A stretch of 64,000 nt of DNA, from assembly GCA_023079485.1 (NCBI GenBank), contig CM041092.1, positions 9,871,127 to 9,935,126 on the forward strand. Reading direction: 5' to 3'. The notes below the pieces were generated by a model that did not search any database, was not told the DNA's origin, and saw only the letters and a program-made list of their open reading frames with translations. The position numbers and the translations under genes were made by a program. This DNA is from Archilochus colubris (Eukaryota > Chordata > Aves > Apodiformes > Trochilidae). Positions 25,601 to 38,000 of the stretch are shown in pieces (positions within the stretch are counted from its first letter, which is position 1; each line of letters begins with the position of its first letter).

Positions 25601-28600
25601 ATCTGTCTGTCTTTGAAACTTTTTGTGTGTGGAAGAAGCAAATCAAAGAGCATGGGAAGAAGATGAGGAGGATAAAAATCTGGTGTTGCCTCCAAACCTG
25701 CCTCAAATTTCACAGTATGTATTTTATGGCTCCTGGGAGGTGAAGCCTAGGTCTCTGTTCAGAGTGGTGTAAGATGCTGCTTTTTAGCTATGATAGGATT
25801 TCAGGTGACTGTGGGTGCTGCAGGAAGGGTGCTTACTCCTCTGCATGGGGACAAGGAAGGGATCACCTCCTGCACCTCCTCATTTCTGTTAAAAGACCCA
25901 TAGGCTGAAGGGCTTTCTTTTCTTGGGCATCTCTGCTTCTTCTCTCTGTGTGCTTTAAATGAATTCGGTTGATATGCTGGGAATGTGAAGTCCCTGGAGC
26001 TGCATACATTTAGCTCTGCTCCTCCAGGGTATATAATTAAAAGCAACAAAGAAAAGAGAATAATAATTAAAAAAAAGAGTTTCAGAAAAGGTGGGAGATA
26101 AGAGATTAGCTTCCCTGACTGTTCCCAATCCCAGGCCCCTGAAGGCAACGAGGGTTGTGCACAGACCAGCCAGGTTTGCACCAGTCCATGAAAGCACTTT
26201 GGGTGGTATTTAAATGGTAAATGACTAAAGTCTGAGAGATAAATGTGTAACCTGACTGGCAGGGAGCACATAGTGAAGTGTATTGATTTACACCTCGATA
26301 GGTAGTGAATGTGAATGCAAAGCTGTGAGCAGGGCAGAACAGGTGTGGGGAGAGCTGCTGTAGCTAAAGCCCCTTACTGGCCTCTCCCCAAAGTGTATTT
26401 CCCTGTAGCAAACTGCTGGGGCCATCCCGTGCCTGTTCAGCAGGTGTTCTGCTCCAGCAGCCACTGCCACTTCAGAGGGGTAATTTAATTTGCTTTAATT
26501 TTCTCTCATGGCTGTGAGGATGGTGGGGATGGGCTGTTGCTGCTGTGTCTGCAGGGGCTGATGCTGGCCTTGCTGGTGCAGGGGTGCCTTCCTCAGGAAA
26601 TATTACTTTCAGTGTCAAAAATTGCAGATATTAATGAGTTTAGGGGAGCGTGGGGTTTCTGGGACAACTTGCTTCCTTCACCTGCTCTTACAGATCTTAG
26701 TTTTTGGGCTGGCAGTCAGAAACCGTCCATGACTGAGCTATTCTGTGTGCTGCCTCCATCCTCCCCACCCCGTTCAGCTACAAGGGACATGTCACAGCAG
26801 CTGAGCATTCTGTGGTTGCTAACAGCTCCATCACCACCACGTCTCTGGGAGATGGCAGAGGATAATTCTCCTTTAGCAGTGGGTGAGTGGTATCAGACTG
26901 GAAAGGCAGCTGCTCTTGGTGTGGCTGTAGTGCAAAACTGGAATGGATACTGCCATGGCTGGGACTGTGCCTGTGCATCCAAAATGTGAAGTTGCTCCCC
27001 AAAACCTGGGGGCAACTCTGTAAAAAGGATTTCAGAAGGTGCCTGGGCAATGGGATCGGGGGGTTCCTCTGTTCCATGAGCTTCCAAACCAGGTGCTGAG
27101 CCATCCCTTGGGTCAAAATATGGAGACAGAGCTTGGCTGACTCTAGGTAGATGCTGGCTGCCTGTGTGGGTGCTGCTGCCAGGAGCTGCAGGAGCTGGTT
27201 CTGGCCCTGCTCTTTGCTCTTATGGCTGTACTGGTGTCATTGGACTGAAGCATCAGTCTGGTTGTGATGGCTTTAATGAAGCATTCATCCAAGCTTAGGG
27301 GAAAAAAAAAAAGCAGAATAAAGAACTAGTTCAATTAAAATGTTAATCAAGCTGATAAAATCTGTCAGGGTAGCAGTAGTGTTTCAGTGTTGTGATGTGA
27401 AGACAAGGCACTGCCAAAGCCTGGAATTTTGCTGGGGTTGCTGCTGGAAGGACCCGTTGGCTGGTGCTGTGGGATCCCCATCAATGGTAACCATGTACCA
27501 TTTCCAAAATAAGTTTAGGTATGGAGCGACAAGGCTCAGCTATGGCTGACCCAGCAAAAAAATGCTGTGGGGGGATGGGATGGGATGGGATGGGATGGGA
27601 TGGGATGGGATGGGATGGGATGGGATGGGATGGGATGGGATGGGATGGGGGGATATGGAATGCTAACCCCAGGCTGGCTGCCCCTGCAGTGTGTGGGGTG
27701 CTTGGGGCAGGGCTGCAGCCTCCCACATATCCCAGGGAAGTGAGCCTCAGATGGTTAGATCATAGAGAGCCAGTGTAAACCCGCTAGATTCTGGCTTTGC
27801 TTCCCCACATGGTTGGAAGCAAGTTTCTGAGGTGAGGGGGGTGAGGAGAGCCAGGGTGGGTCTCTGTGCAGACCATCAGCACCACCCATGCCTGGGCTGA
27901 CCGACTCAGACATGGTTCTCTGAAAAGAGGCATGGCCAGAGCTTGGTGCCTTTTATGATGTCTTTCTGCTGTTGTAATGGTGAAAAGAAGTGTGTGGGGC
28001 AGTTTGACCAGACTGTCAGAAGGTTCTCCAAGTGAATTAAAGGTTGGTTATTCACAATGTTCTCCTAATAATGTCCTATACAAAATGCAGTCTGTATCTC
28101 GTGAACAAGCTCATCATGAGGCCTTAATACCCCAACCACAGGCCCTGTTATTTACATTCGATTGAAGATGTAGGTCATACAATATGTTTTTTCTCTTTCC
28201 TGATCAGCTGAGCATAAAAGGCAGAATCCAATTTTCAGTGGCAGTAGATCTGATTACAAATTCAAATTTTTATTTCTTTGAGCAATTTTGTGACATTTGC
28301 ATTGTAATTTGCTGTTTCCATAAATATTAGAGGTTCATTTGCTGAGATATTCATCCAGAGCAGATGCAAGAGGACTAAAATCACAGGCTTGGTGAAAGAA
28401 TGAAGTCTGGATGTCTATCAGGAGAAAATGTTTTTTGTCACGTCTGGCCACCCTTCCCTCTCACACTGTTCTGCATACATATAGCTGATGTGTGTACACC
28501 CATCACTATGTATTTTTAATACATAAAAAAGGTGTTATACCATAAATTTCCACTGCTTCAGCAAGGGTCACAGTTCACTTATGGCTCTTTGACTATGCAG

Positions 28601-28985
28601 AGAGTTTGAGTTCATCCTTTCAGGCTGAAATCATTCACGTCTGAGGACAAGGAGAGAACTTTCCCACCCAAAAGGGAAATGATGTTGCATTATTGAGCGA
28701 CCAGCCCAAGAAATAATATAATCTTAGAAAAATGCAGTTCCCTGGAGTAAAGGAAGCTCTGTAAACTTTAGTTCCTCCAAGCTGTTAGCGTAGCTGTTGC
28801 CTGCATTATAGTAACACTCCTGTAAGACCCGGTCCACTGAAGTGCTCAGGAGAGCCCTGGGCAAACAGGGAATAAGATCCATTTCCTGCTTAAAATGAGG
28901 ACCTTCTGTAGGATCTGAATACTGCAAGGTCTGTAGTACAGATTTTAGGATCTTGGGTCACATCCCTTCTTTGCTGTTAGTTTTT

Positions 28986-29016
<31 letters not shown>

Positions 29017-32000
29017 TCTCAGCTGGGTGCTGGATGTGGTGACAGTCACCCTTGGTCCTGAAGAGTTCAGAGAAAGGGTGGGCAGAGCCAGGATGAGCAG
29101 AGTTATCATCTGAAGGAGAGTAAAACATCTGCAAGGTTTCCACTGACCAGAGTGAGGGGTCAGAAATCTGGCTGTGTAAAACCAAGGGAGGAAGAAGTTC
29201 ATTTTTAGAGTGGTCAGTGTTTGGCCAAACCTGGGCAAGGAAGAGACACATGATGAATTCATGCTGTGAGCAGTACCTGTGGTTTACTGTCTTCTGCTGG
29301 CCGAGGGGTGCATGGTGTTAGCATATGCCATGCTGTATTTTGGGCTCTGTGGGTGCCAAGTGTGTGTGGGTCCCACAGACAGGGAGTGAAGCAAACCTCA
29401 GGGATGCTCCTTGGTCTGGGTGCAGCAGCTCCCCGAGCCAGAAACTGAGCAAAATGCTTCATGAAACCTTCATAGAAAATTGCTGTCCTGGAGGTCTCTG
29501 CTATTTCTTTCAAAGTACTGGGGGACTTAGATAGGAGGACAAGAATATGCAGTCTTTGGAGATAAAGAAATATCTTTTTAAAAGTGCCTGCAATGCAAAA
29601 CCCAACCTATTTCCTGTAAGCAGCTGCTACTCCTGTGCTTCCAGCCCTGCTCCCTCCCATGGCTTTGAGTGAAGATATTCCCTGTGGGCTGTTCTCCACA
29701 CAGGCATGGCTGTTGAGGAGGGTTATATCTGCTTCTGCATCTGCCGTGCCCTTGACTTTGAATCATTTGATAAATAGTTTTGCAGTTGGTTACTTAAGCA
29801 TCTCCCGAGCTGCAGGCAGCATCTCGGCTGTGGGCGAGGGAGTGCTGCTGCCAAAAGTCAGGATCTGTGTCAAGAGCCTCCTAAGATCTGGCTGTCTTTT
29901 CCTAAAACCCCAACTCCTGGAGTTGTCGTTACAGGAGAATCGCTTAGAGGGGGAGAAAAAGAGCTGCTGGTTCTCGAGGTGATAGAAAACTCCTGAAAAT
30001 GTGAGCTGCAAATCCAGGAGACACAAAAGAAGTCCAGGTTAGATGTATTTAAAAATACCACTGCTTCAGAGCTGGTCTCTAGAGGCTTTTGAGTCCAGAC
30101 GGAGGGTCTGTTTCAGACACTCCTGCTTGGCTGGGTCTGTGTGTCTGCAGGAGAAATGCAACCATCTTAATTGTCTTGCTTTGAGAGGGTGCTTAAAGAA
30201 ATGCAGGAAAACTGGGTGCAAACCCAGTGCTTTCTGTCCAGCTCTCTGAATACCTTTTGCAAGTGCTTTGACCTTGGCAGATTGACTCTCCTCTGGGAGA
30301 AGCAAGATCCATCTGCCTTTTCATTCTTTGTGAGGACTTTTAAAGCTGCCTTCTCAGCATTCCAGCTGTGGTCTGCCCAGTTCAAGATGCCTGAGGATGA
30401 CCATGTCACTCACAGTGCAGCCAGATGCTGCAGGTCCTTCCCTTGGCCCTTCCTGCCTCATCAGCACTGTCTTGGGCTCCCAAGTCTGTGCTTGCAAAGA
30501 GCCCTCTGGAAACGCTTTGACCTTTGCAGTTCTTTCACCAAAGCAAACATGGAGATGTTTGAAAGACCTTTTACACAGTGGTTAGATGGCGAGGAGGATC
30601 TTGGAGTTGCAGTTTGGGAGAAAACACTGCTTTCTTTTTAACCCTGATCTCAATTACTTAGGGGATGGAATCAGCTGGGAAAGGACTGAGGAAGCACTTA
30701 AGTGCTCTGATAGATGAAGGGTTAACTGGGCAGAGTTAATGGTTGTCCCCAGGGTGCTGCCCAGGCTGCATCTCCCAGAGGACATGATGTTGCACTCACA
30801 TTCAGGGCGTTTTTCTCAGCATTTTTCAGCATGGTGTGATGGCAGAGGTTTTAAAAGCTCTTACAGGAATCAGTGTGACCTCTTGCCTCCATAACAAGGC
30901 AGACATCATTGTCATTTCTGCTACTAGAACCACCCTTGCATTCCCTCAAGGATCTCCAGACCATGGAAAAAACACTTGCAGGAATTTTGAGCTGATGGAC
31001 AGGCTCCTTGGAGTTGCCAGTAGATAAGGAGGGCTCATTTTGGGGGTTGGACTAGATGATCTTTCGAGGTCCCTTCCAACCCCAAGGATTCTATGATTCT
31101 ATGATTCATTTTTTTCCTGAAGCATATGCTATATAGCACTTCTGCATCTGGAGTGACAAGAGGAATTGGGATCTATAGAGCACAATGACCCATGTTGCTG
31201 CTTGTTGGGTGGCTGGTGTTAACACCCTTCCTCTTGTGGAAAATCCCTTAAGCCCTGAGGGCCAGTGTGAAACATCACATTCTGTGGAATGTCAAATAAG
31301 TGGAGGGGAATCACACAAAGCTGAAGATTTTGCTTCAATATGTTGTTGTAAAGATACCTTCTGTGATAGTCTAGCAGCAGGGTACTGCAGCACACCCAGC
31401 ACAGCAGGTCCTGTCTTGGAGGCAGGAGTACATTGAGGAGTGGAGGTTGGAGTTTGAATATTTGAGGAGGTTTTGGTTCAGTTTTGGTTTTTGACCTCTC
31501 TTTAAAAGCAAAGAGCCTCTCCTTAAAGGCAGATACAGGAGGGGTTTCCAGGTATCTCCCAAAGGATCTCAAGACATCTCCCCTTGCAGGGTCACCCCAG
31601 GAGCTGTTTACCTAATGTGCTTTTTAAAAATGTACTCTAGAGAAAGGTTTCCCATCTTCTCTGAATAGCTGTCCTGCTACATCCTTGCCATTATGGGTAA
31701 GAAAACACTTTCTTATCAGGGAAACTGTAGCTACTGGTAGTTAAACCTTCTGCAAAGATATCTCATACAAGTGGTGTCCAGGTTTGACTGTGTTACTTGT
31801 GAGATCTGATGACCTGACAACCTGAGGTAATTTAGCAAACTGGAGAGGTAATGCAAAAGGTAACCTTGTGTATTGAACTAATTTCTTCCTCGGTGATGGG
31901 AATGAATTTCCAGGAGTGGAAATATCAGTAAACTGTGCATGATTTGCTTTCCTTGTCAACTGGAATCAAGGACCCTGATTGTAATGCATAATGCTGCTCT

Positions 32001-35000
32001 TGTAATTCAGCCTTTATCTTTGTGCTGGAGCTGGGCATAATTGTATCTGTGTTTGGAGAGACAAAGAGAAGGGTTTCAGTAGCTGATGTTCACAAAGGCA
32101 TCTTTAGAAAACTCTTTACCCCTGGTACAAGCTTGGAAGAGCTCAAAGGAAAATACCCCTGAGTAGCTTTAGGCATTTGAACAGTCATCATTGTTTGATT
32201 CAGATTTGGTTACAGGACTAACATCTAAATGTTAATGCTTTTTAGGATGTTATCAGCTCTTTCAGCAAATACAGAATGGGGCTGCAGTATTAGACTGGCA
32301 GCCAACCCTGCAGATGAAAGCCCTTTGAAAGGATGTTTCTTAGGAGAGAAACTTAATCAGAGAGTGCAGAATAATCATGAAGATGGTCTTTTCTGAGAGA
32401 CATGGGGCAAACATGATGCATGAAGAAATCCAAATGCAGACCAGGAGGCTTTTGACCTGGGGAATGAGTCTATAGCAATTTTGAGGCCTCTGGGAATGGT
32501 CTTGACCATGCAGACAGAGGCTGTTATAATTCTGTTCTGCAAACTGTTGGTGCACCTGGAGATGTTTGTGATCCTGGAGATGCTGCATCTGTACCTGGAG
32601 ATGGGTAAGATGCATCACAGGCCTCCAGCCTATGCAGCTGATGGTCACTTGATGGGAAGAGAGTGCCAAGGCAGATGGTGTGAGATGTCTCTCAGCTGGG
32701 TAATAATGGGCCAGGACGTGGGCAGGTGGGGTGCAGATTTCTGGCCTCTTGTTGCTCTGCTCTGTCTTATCCGTATGCACCATGGTAGACTGTGACCTGA
32801 CCCTGACTCCCTGAGAGCCCTCAGCTTGGTAGATGACAGCCTGGTGGGTGACAACCTGGTGGGTGACCGTCCAGTCCTGCCCTTCTCCACCATCCACTCC
32901 CACTGCTGGCCCCAGGGCTTGGCTGCGGGGCTGCCTGCTGCAGAGCAGCAAAGGAAGGTGCCTTGTTTTCAGCTTCCCTCCAAACAGTAAGGCACTGGAA
33001 ATGGTAAATCCCTTCCCCCCCAGTTCTCAGAAAGGAAATGTGTGATGGCAGAGGCAGCGAAGAGTGGCAGGGAACAGTAGGAGGGCTGCCTGCTCCAGCC
33101 TCCCCAGGACAGGCTGTTCCTCCGTGGTGGCAATGGTGACCAGCCAGAAGGTGCCACCAGGGAAGGACCTGGCTTGTCCCCTGGAAGAAGGAGATCTGCT
33201 CCAGCACCATCCTGATCCCTCCTACTGCTGCTTCCGGATGCAGATCCGAGTGGTGTCATCTAGGAAATGCGATTTAGATCATCATCCTTTTGCAGCAGAT
33301 GGGGGAAGGGAGTGGGGCCCTTATATCTTCTGGGGATTAGTTTATCTTTAAACTGCTTTATATTTTTTTGCCTGTTTGCCGTTTTCTCCATCCTCTCACA
33401 AGTCTCACTGTCCCTTGCTGGAAGAGCAGGAGTTGTGAGAGGATCCGTGGTCCCCCCCTGCCATGACACCATGCCCTGCATCCCACCATCAGCTGGGAGG
33501 CAAAACCTGGGTATAAGGCTTGGGCTGCCTTCAGTTTCCTCCTGTGATAGCACTGGCTTTTGCTAGTCCTCATGGAAGGAAGAATCCAGCAAGCCTTGTA
33601 TCTGTGGCTCACCCAAATGTCATCCCTTCGAGATTCCTTATGATCCTCCTGCATCTGAGAAGGCTCTTCATCCATCTCATCCTCATCACGTTTTTTGGGA
33701 AGTCACTCAGTTCCCAGGTTGATCCTCATCTCTGGTGCGGTCACAGGGCCACAGGCCACACTCCTTGGCACGTGTTAAGCATGGAGAATAGTTCCCCAGG
33801 GAGCTCTTCTCATGTGCATTGCTGGACCAAAGGCACCTGGACCACAGCCCACCCTGCAGCAGTGGGCAGCATTGCTCAGCACCCAGAAACCCAGAGCCCC
33901 TGGCTGCTTCCCTTGTGGCTTTTCAGTGTCAAAGCCCTCCTTTTCCTCCATATTTCTGGTATTAATTGTCCTTTCCTGGCTGTGGGTGGCAGCTCTGGGC
34001 TCACTTTGGAGCAGGGACCTGCAGTTTTGTTTCCAGCATCTGATATGAAAATACCACCTTGTTTTTAACTAGGTCACAGCAAAGGGTCACAGTCCTTGGC
34101 TCGGGGGTGGCTGACTCCTGCCATGCATATGCTTCACCCTTCTGGGCATTGTTGTTTGACACCTGTTGAGGTTTTGTGCAGAAAAACCTTTGCTTCAGCC
34201 CATAGTTCTGATAGGTTCAAGCACAACCCTAAAGAATCACAGTACTCAGAGTCTGTTAGTTTTGTTGTGGTTGGGTTTTTTCCCCTACAAGAGCTATTTA
34301 ATTGAAATGCAAGTCACTGAGCTTTTACTGGGAGTAAATAAGCCTCAACAAGTGATTTCTGATAGATATTAGGTCAGACAGAATGAGCTAATGCTCCCTT
34401 CTGGCCTTAAAATTAAACTTTTCAGAAAGTAAAATTTTACCCTGTGACTTCTAAGCTTCTAGCACCTTTCTTTTGGAGGAGCTTGAGCCCCTGCATTGTG
34501 CTCGGCACCTTGTGAGGCTGCTCACCTCTCATTGCTGACATGCAGCCCTGCTTGGAGGCAGTTTTTTAATATTACTGGTTCAACCCAACGTAGGCAACTG
34601 CTGAGGGCATGTGATGGTGCAAGAGTGCTGTAGGATGGAGAGTGTGATGCTCTAGTTAACTTGCAGAGGGTAATTAATCTCTCCAGAGCAGTAGTGGGCT
34701 AACTTCCCTGAAAATATTGTTCTAACAAGCCCCTTGGGAGATTTTTACTAGTTGCAAACCTTGCAGACAAATTCCAGGTTTCTGAAGTTATTTGTGTGAG
34801 AGCTCTGGAGAAAGGTCCATGTTACAAAGAAAGTCTGCCAACAGCAGCATTGTCCTGCTCTCTCTCTAGCCCTCTTTCTTTCCACTTAGCCCACACTGGT
34901 GTACGTACACACTGCCATGGCATTTTTTTTTTTTTTTTTCCTTTTTTCCCCTTTCTTTTTTGCAGCCAGGATGTTTTTTCTTGCCTTTTTATTGTTCCAG

Positions 35001-38000
35001 TGACCTAGCAACTCCACTTTGGTGGAGCCCTGCCAGGAGACTTCCTCCCTGAGCCGTCCGACCGTCTCCAGCAGCTTTGCCCTGGGATGGGAGCAGAACT
35101 TAACCCGACACGGGTTGGGTCCCAGCATGGCTCCTTGTGAGGGCACCTCTGCCTCCCCACTCTGGCAAAGCTTCCAGGGGACTTAAAAAACCCATAAAGA
35201 GAAAGAAGAAGTGTTGCATCGGTGATACTTTCTCTTAACATTTCTGCAGGATGTTACAGAAAAAGCCTGGAGGGTTTTAGAAGCCAGTGAGGTGGTGCTG
35301 GGACTTGGGATCTGGGATGCAGGCAATGGGGTGGGAAGCATGGTGGGGTGGTGGGAGAGGGGATGAGGGGAAGTGGGAGTGCTCAGAGAGCTGTGCCATT
35401 TGGGAGATTGTTTCTGGCTTATTTTTATTCATGTTTACCAAAACTGGTGAGAAGGAAGCCGGTTTTGTAAGCTCTGATGGGCCCCATCAGCTGGTGCTGG
35501 GGCAGAGCTGCCCCCAGGGCTGCATAGGCTTTTCCAGCTCTGACACCAGGTGACAATGCCAGAGGGGACACTGCTGAGGTAGAAAAATGAAGGAACCAGC
35601 AAGCAAGCCAATACCACAGCTATTTAGGGCTTTCTGCTCAGGAAAGACAGGAGGAACAGGGGTCCAGTACCTCTCTGGGGCTGGAAGCTGGGTCCCCTCA
35701 TCAGGGTCCCCTCGTCACTATTGTGTGGATGGATGGATCAGGATTTTGCTGGAGTCTCAGCACGGCTATGGGGCTTTTTTTGGGTGTATGAGTAGTCATG
35801 AGACAGCTTATCCCTGTTGGAAGTGGACTCATATTTGAAAGTGTTTTCCAAAGAGTTGGAAAGGCTTTTTTCTTTTTTTATTAATGCAGTTGACAAAAGC
35901 TGTTTAAAAGCAGAAGCTCATGAAAAGAGGCTTAGGTGCTGCTTGGAGCTTTGGGCTGGTGGTTTCCAGGCAGCCTGGATCTCTGTGGTGATGGTTGGAC
36001 TTGATGATCTTGAAGGTCCTTTCCAACCATGATGATTCTATGATTCTGTGATCTGTGGGTTGAATCTAAAGTGTCCAAGAAGTATGAAGTCCAAGAGTAA
36101 GAACCTCAGGTTTTCATAGGCTTGAGCTGGTGGGCTGGAAGCCTGGACCTTTCCAGGGAAATGTTTAGGACACCAAAATTAAGATGTTGGAAACCACTGG
36201 ATAAGCAGGACAGTATCCTGTCCCATGTTTTATCCCTGGTTTCAGGATGCATCCATGCTGTTGGACATGACCACAGGTTTCCTTGTGCTCTTTATTTTGG
36301 AGTATCTGTTTGTGTGCTTTAGGGTACTGCTTTTAGAGACCAATAAGAGCATCAGCTTTTTCTAAGTCTTTTTTCTTTTTTTTTTTTCTTATGGCATGTC
36401 CAAGCATCAGGCTCTGGGATCATGAAAAGAAGGGTAGGAAGAAAAATGTTCTTTAGCATCCTCTGTGATGTTACAGTTCCCAGATGGGAAGTGGTGTGGG
36501 GGTGCAGTCTGGTTTTTTCTCACAAAACAGCACTGCAAGCAAAGTGCCATTGTCCAGCAGAGGAGGTACTGAGGGTGATGTTGATGTCCCCAGCCCCGTG
36601 AGCACCTATCATCACCCATAGCATCCAGGTAGGTGTTAACCACTTGGACCTTGGCACTCAGAGCACACAGGATCTACTGCTAGTATTAAGCCCCTGTGAC
36701 CTTTCTTGAACTGGCATATTAAAGCTCCAGCCACATAAATCCTTCATATAATGTTTAAAATTATTTAACATCCTGTGAATTGCTTCCCTGCACTGTGTGG
36801 TTCCTGGTGGGGGCAGGATGAGGAGCATGAGGACCAGAGCAAAGTGGTGCCAGGGGCTGCATCTATAGGGCACTGCATCCACACCAAGCCCCAGAGCAGG
36901 GTGAGAAGCACCAGCAGGGCTTTTCTGCACCTCTTCTCTTCCCCACCTGCCCTCTCTTGCCACCTTTCTTCATCGAGCCTGATGAATTCCTTATTATTAA
37001 TAATGGAAGAATTAGTAAAAAACGGTTGACCACATGTGGTTAAAAACTTCTCACATTTTTCCCATGCTTAGTGCACACGAGGGACCTTTCCCCAAGCAAT
37101 ATTATCAGCGTGTTTACACTCGACTGATCCATCTCAAAGATGAACTTTTTTTTTTTTTTTTTTAAGCTCCATTTCAGACACCCCCTGGCCTCCCCCCACC
37201 TCAAACTGCTTCTTTCAGGGCAAGAACAAGGAAGGAAATTGAAAATCCCAGAGAGGCCTGGACAGTCCAGATTTAGGGCTGTAGCTTTTGTTCGCACAAA
37301 CTCTCTTGGCTCTGAACCGGCCTCCGCCCATGATCCCGACATCCGCAGCAGCCGTTCAAAACACAGCCCAGAGCCCAGCCCTGGCCCTGCTGGGGACCAG
37401 CAGCCCCCATGCCACCCACTGTGGGACCAGCAGCCCCAGCTCTGCTCCCCTCTTCTCCTCTCTCACAGCCTGCCTTCCTTCCTAAACTTTTCCTACAGCC
37501 AGCAAGGAGTTTTCCAAAGTTGAGATGTGTGTATTTTGATTTTTTTTATTTTTTTTTTTCCCTCCGTGAGCCTCGGGATCATGTTAAGATTATGCAATGT
37601 TAACAGATGTGGGCTTTATAATTATAGCTGCCCATCCTGGGGAGGAGCCTGCTTTAGCTTCACGCGTGCTCAGCTCAGCATGGGATGCTCCGGGGTGGCC
37701 ATAGCCTTGGCTGAGCAGCATGGGCAGCTGTCCCAGGAATGGTCCCCAGGGAATCACCACCCTCCTGAGGAGGGGCTGCTCTGGGCAGCCGAATGGCCAC
37801 TCTTGCCTTTCCTCAGTTACAAACACAGATTAAATTTGTGCTCCCTGGTCAAGGAAGTGTTTTTCTGCCCTTTGAGAGGAAAAATTCTGCTGCAGGGAAG
37901 CGGCGGGACTGGGATAGCTCGTGGTGTGTCTCAGCTGGCTGTGATGATGACAAATGTGGAGATCCTACTCACCTGGTGTTAGGAGGACACATCCCTCCTC

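Noticed and set aside
27521..27778. Open frame with a repeated Gly-Trp-Asp-Gly-Met pattern
   Set aside because: The repeat peptide is only the translation of the GGGAT array; no gene is supported.
30171..30641. Plus-strand open frame of 156 codons in HEG1 intron 1
   Set aside because: It has no mucin-like composition and no phase-1 splice borders, so it does not look like a missed HEG1 exon.
32340..32951. Minus-strand open frame of 203 codons in HEG1 intron 1
   Set aside because: The product is shaped by small imperfect repeats (CCTGGAGATG-type and GGTGGGTGAC-type) and has no recognised domain or splice context.
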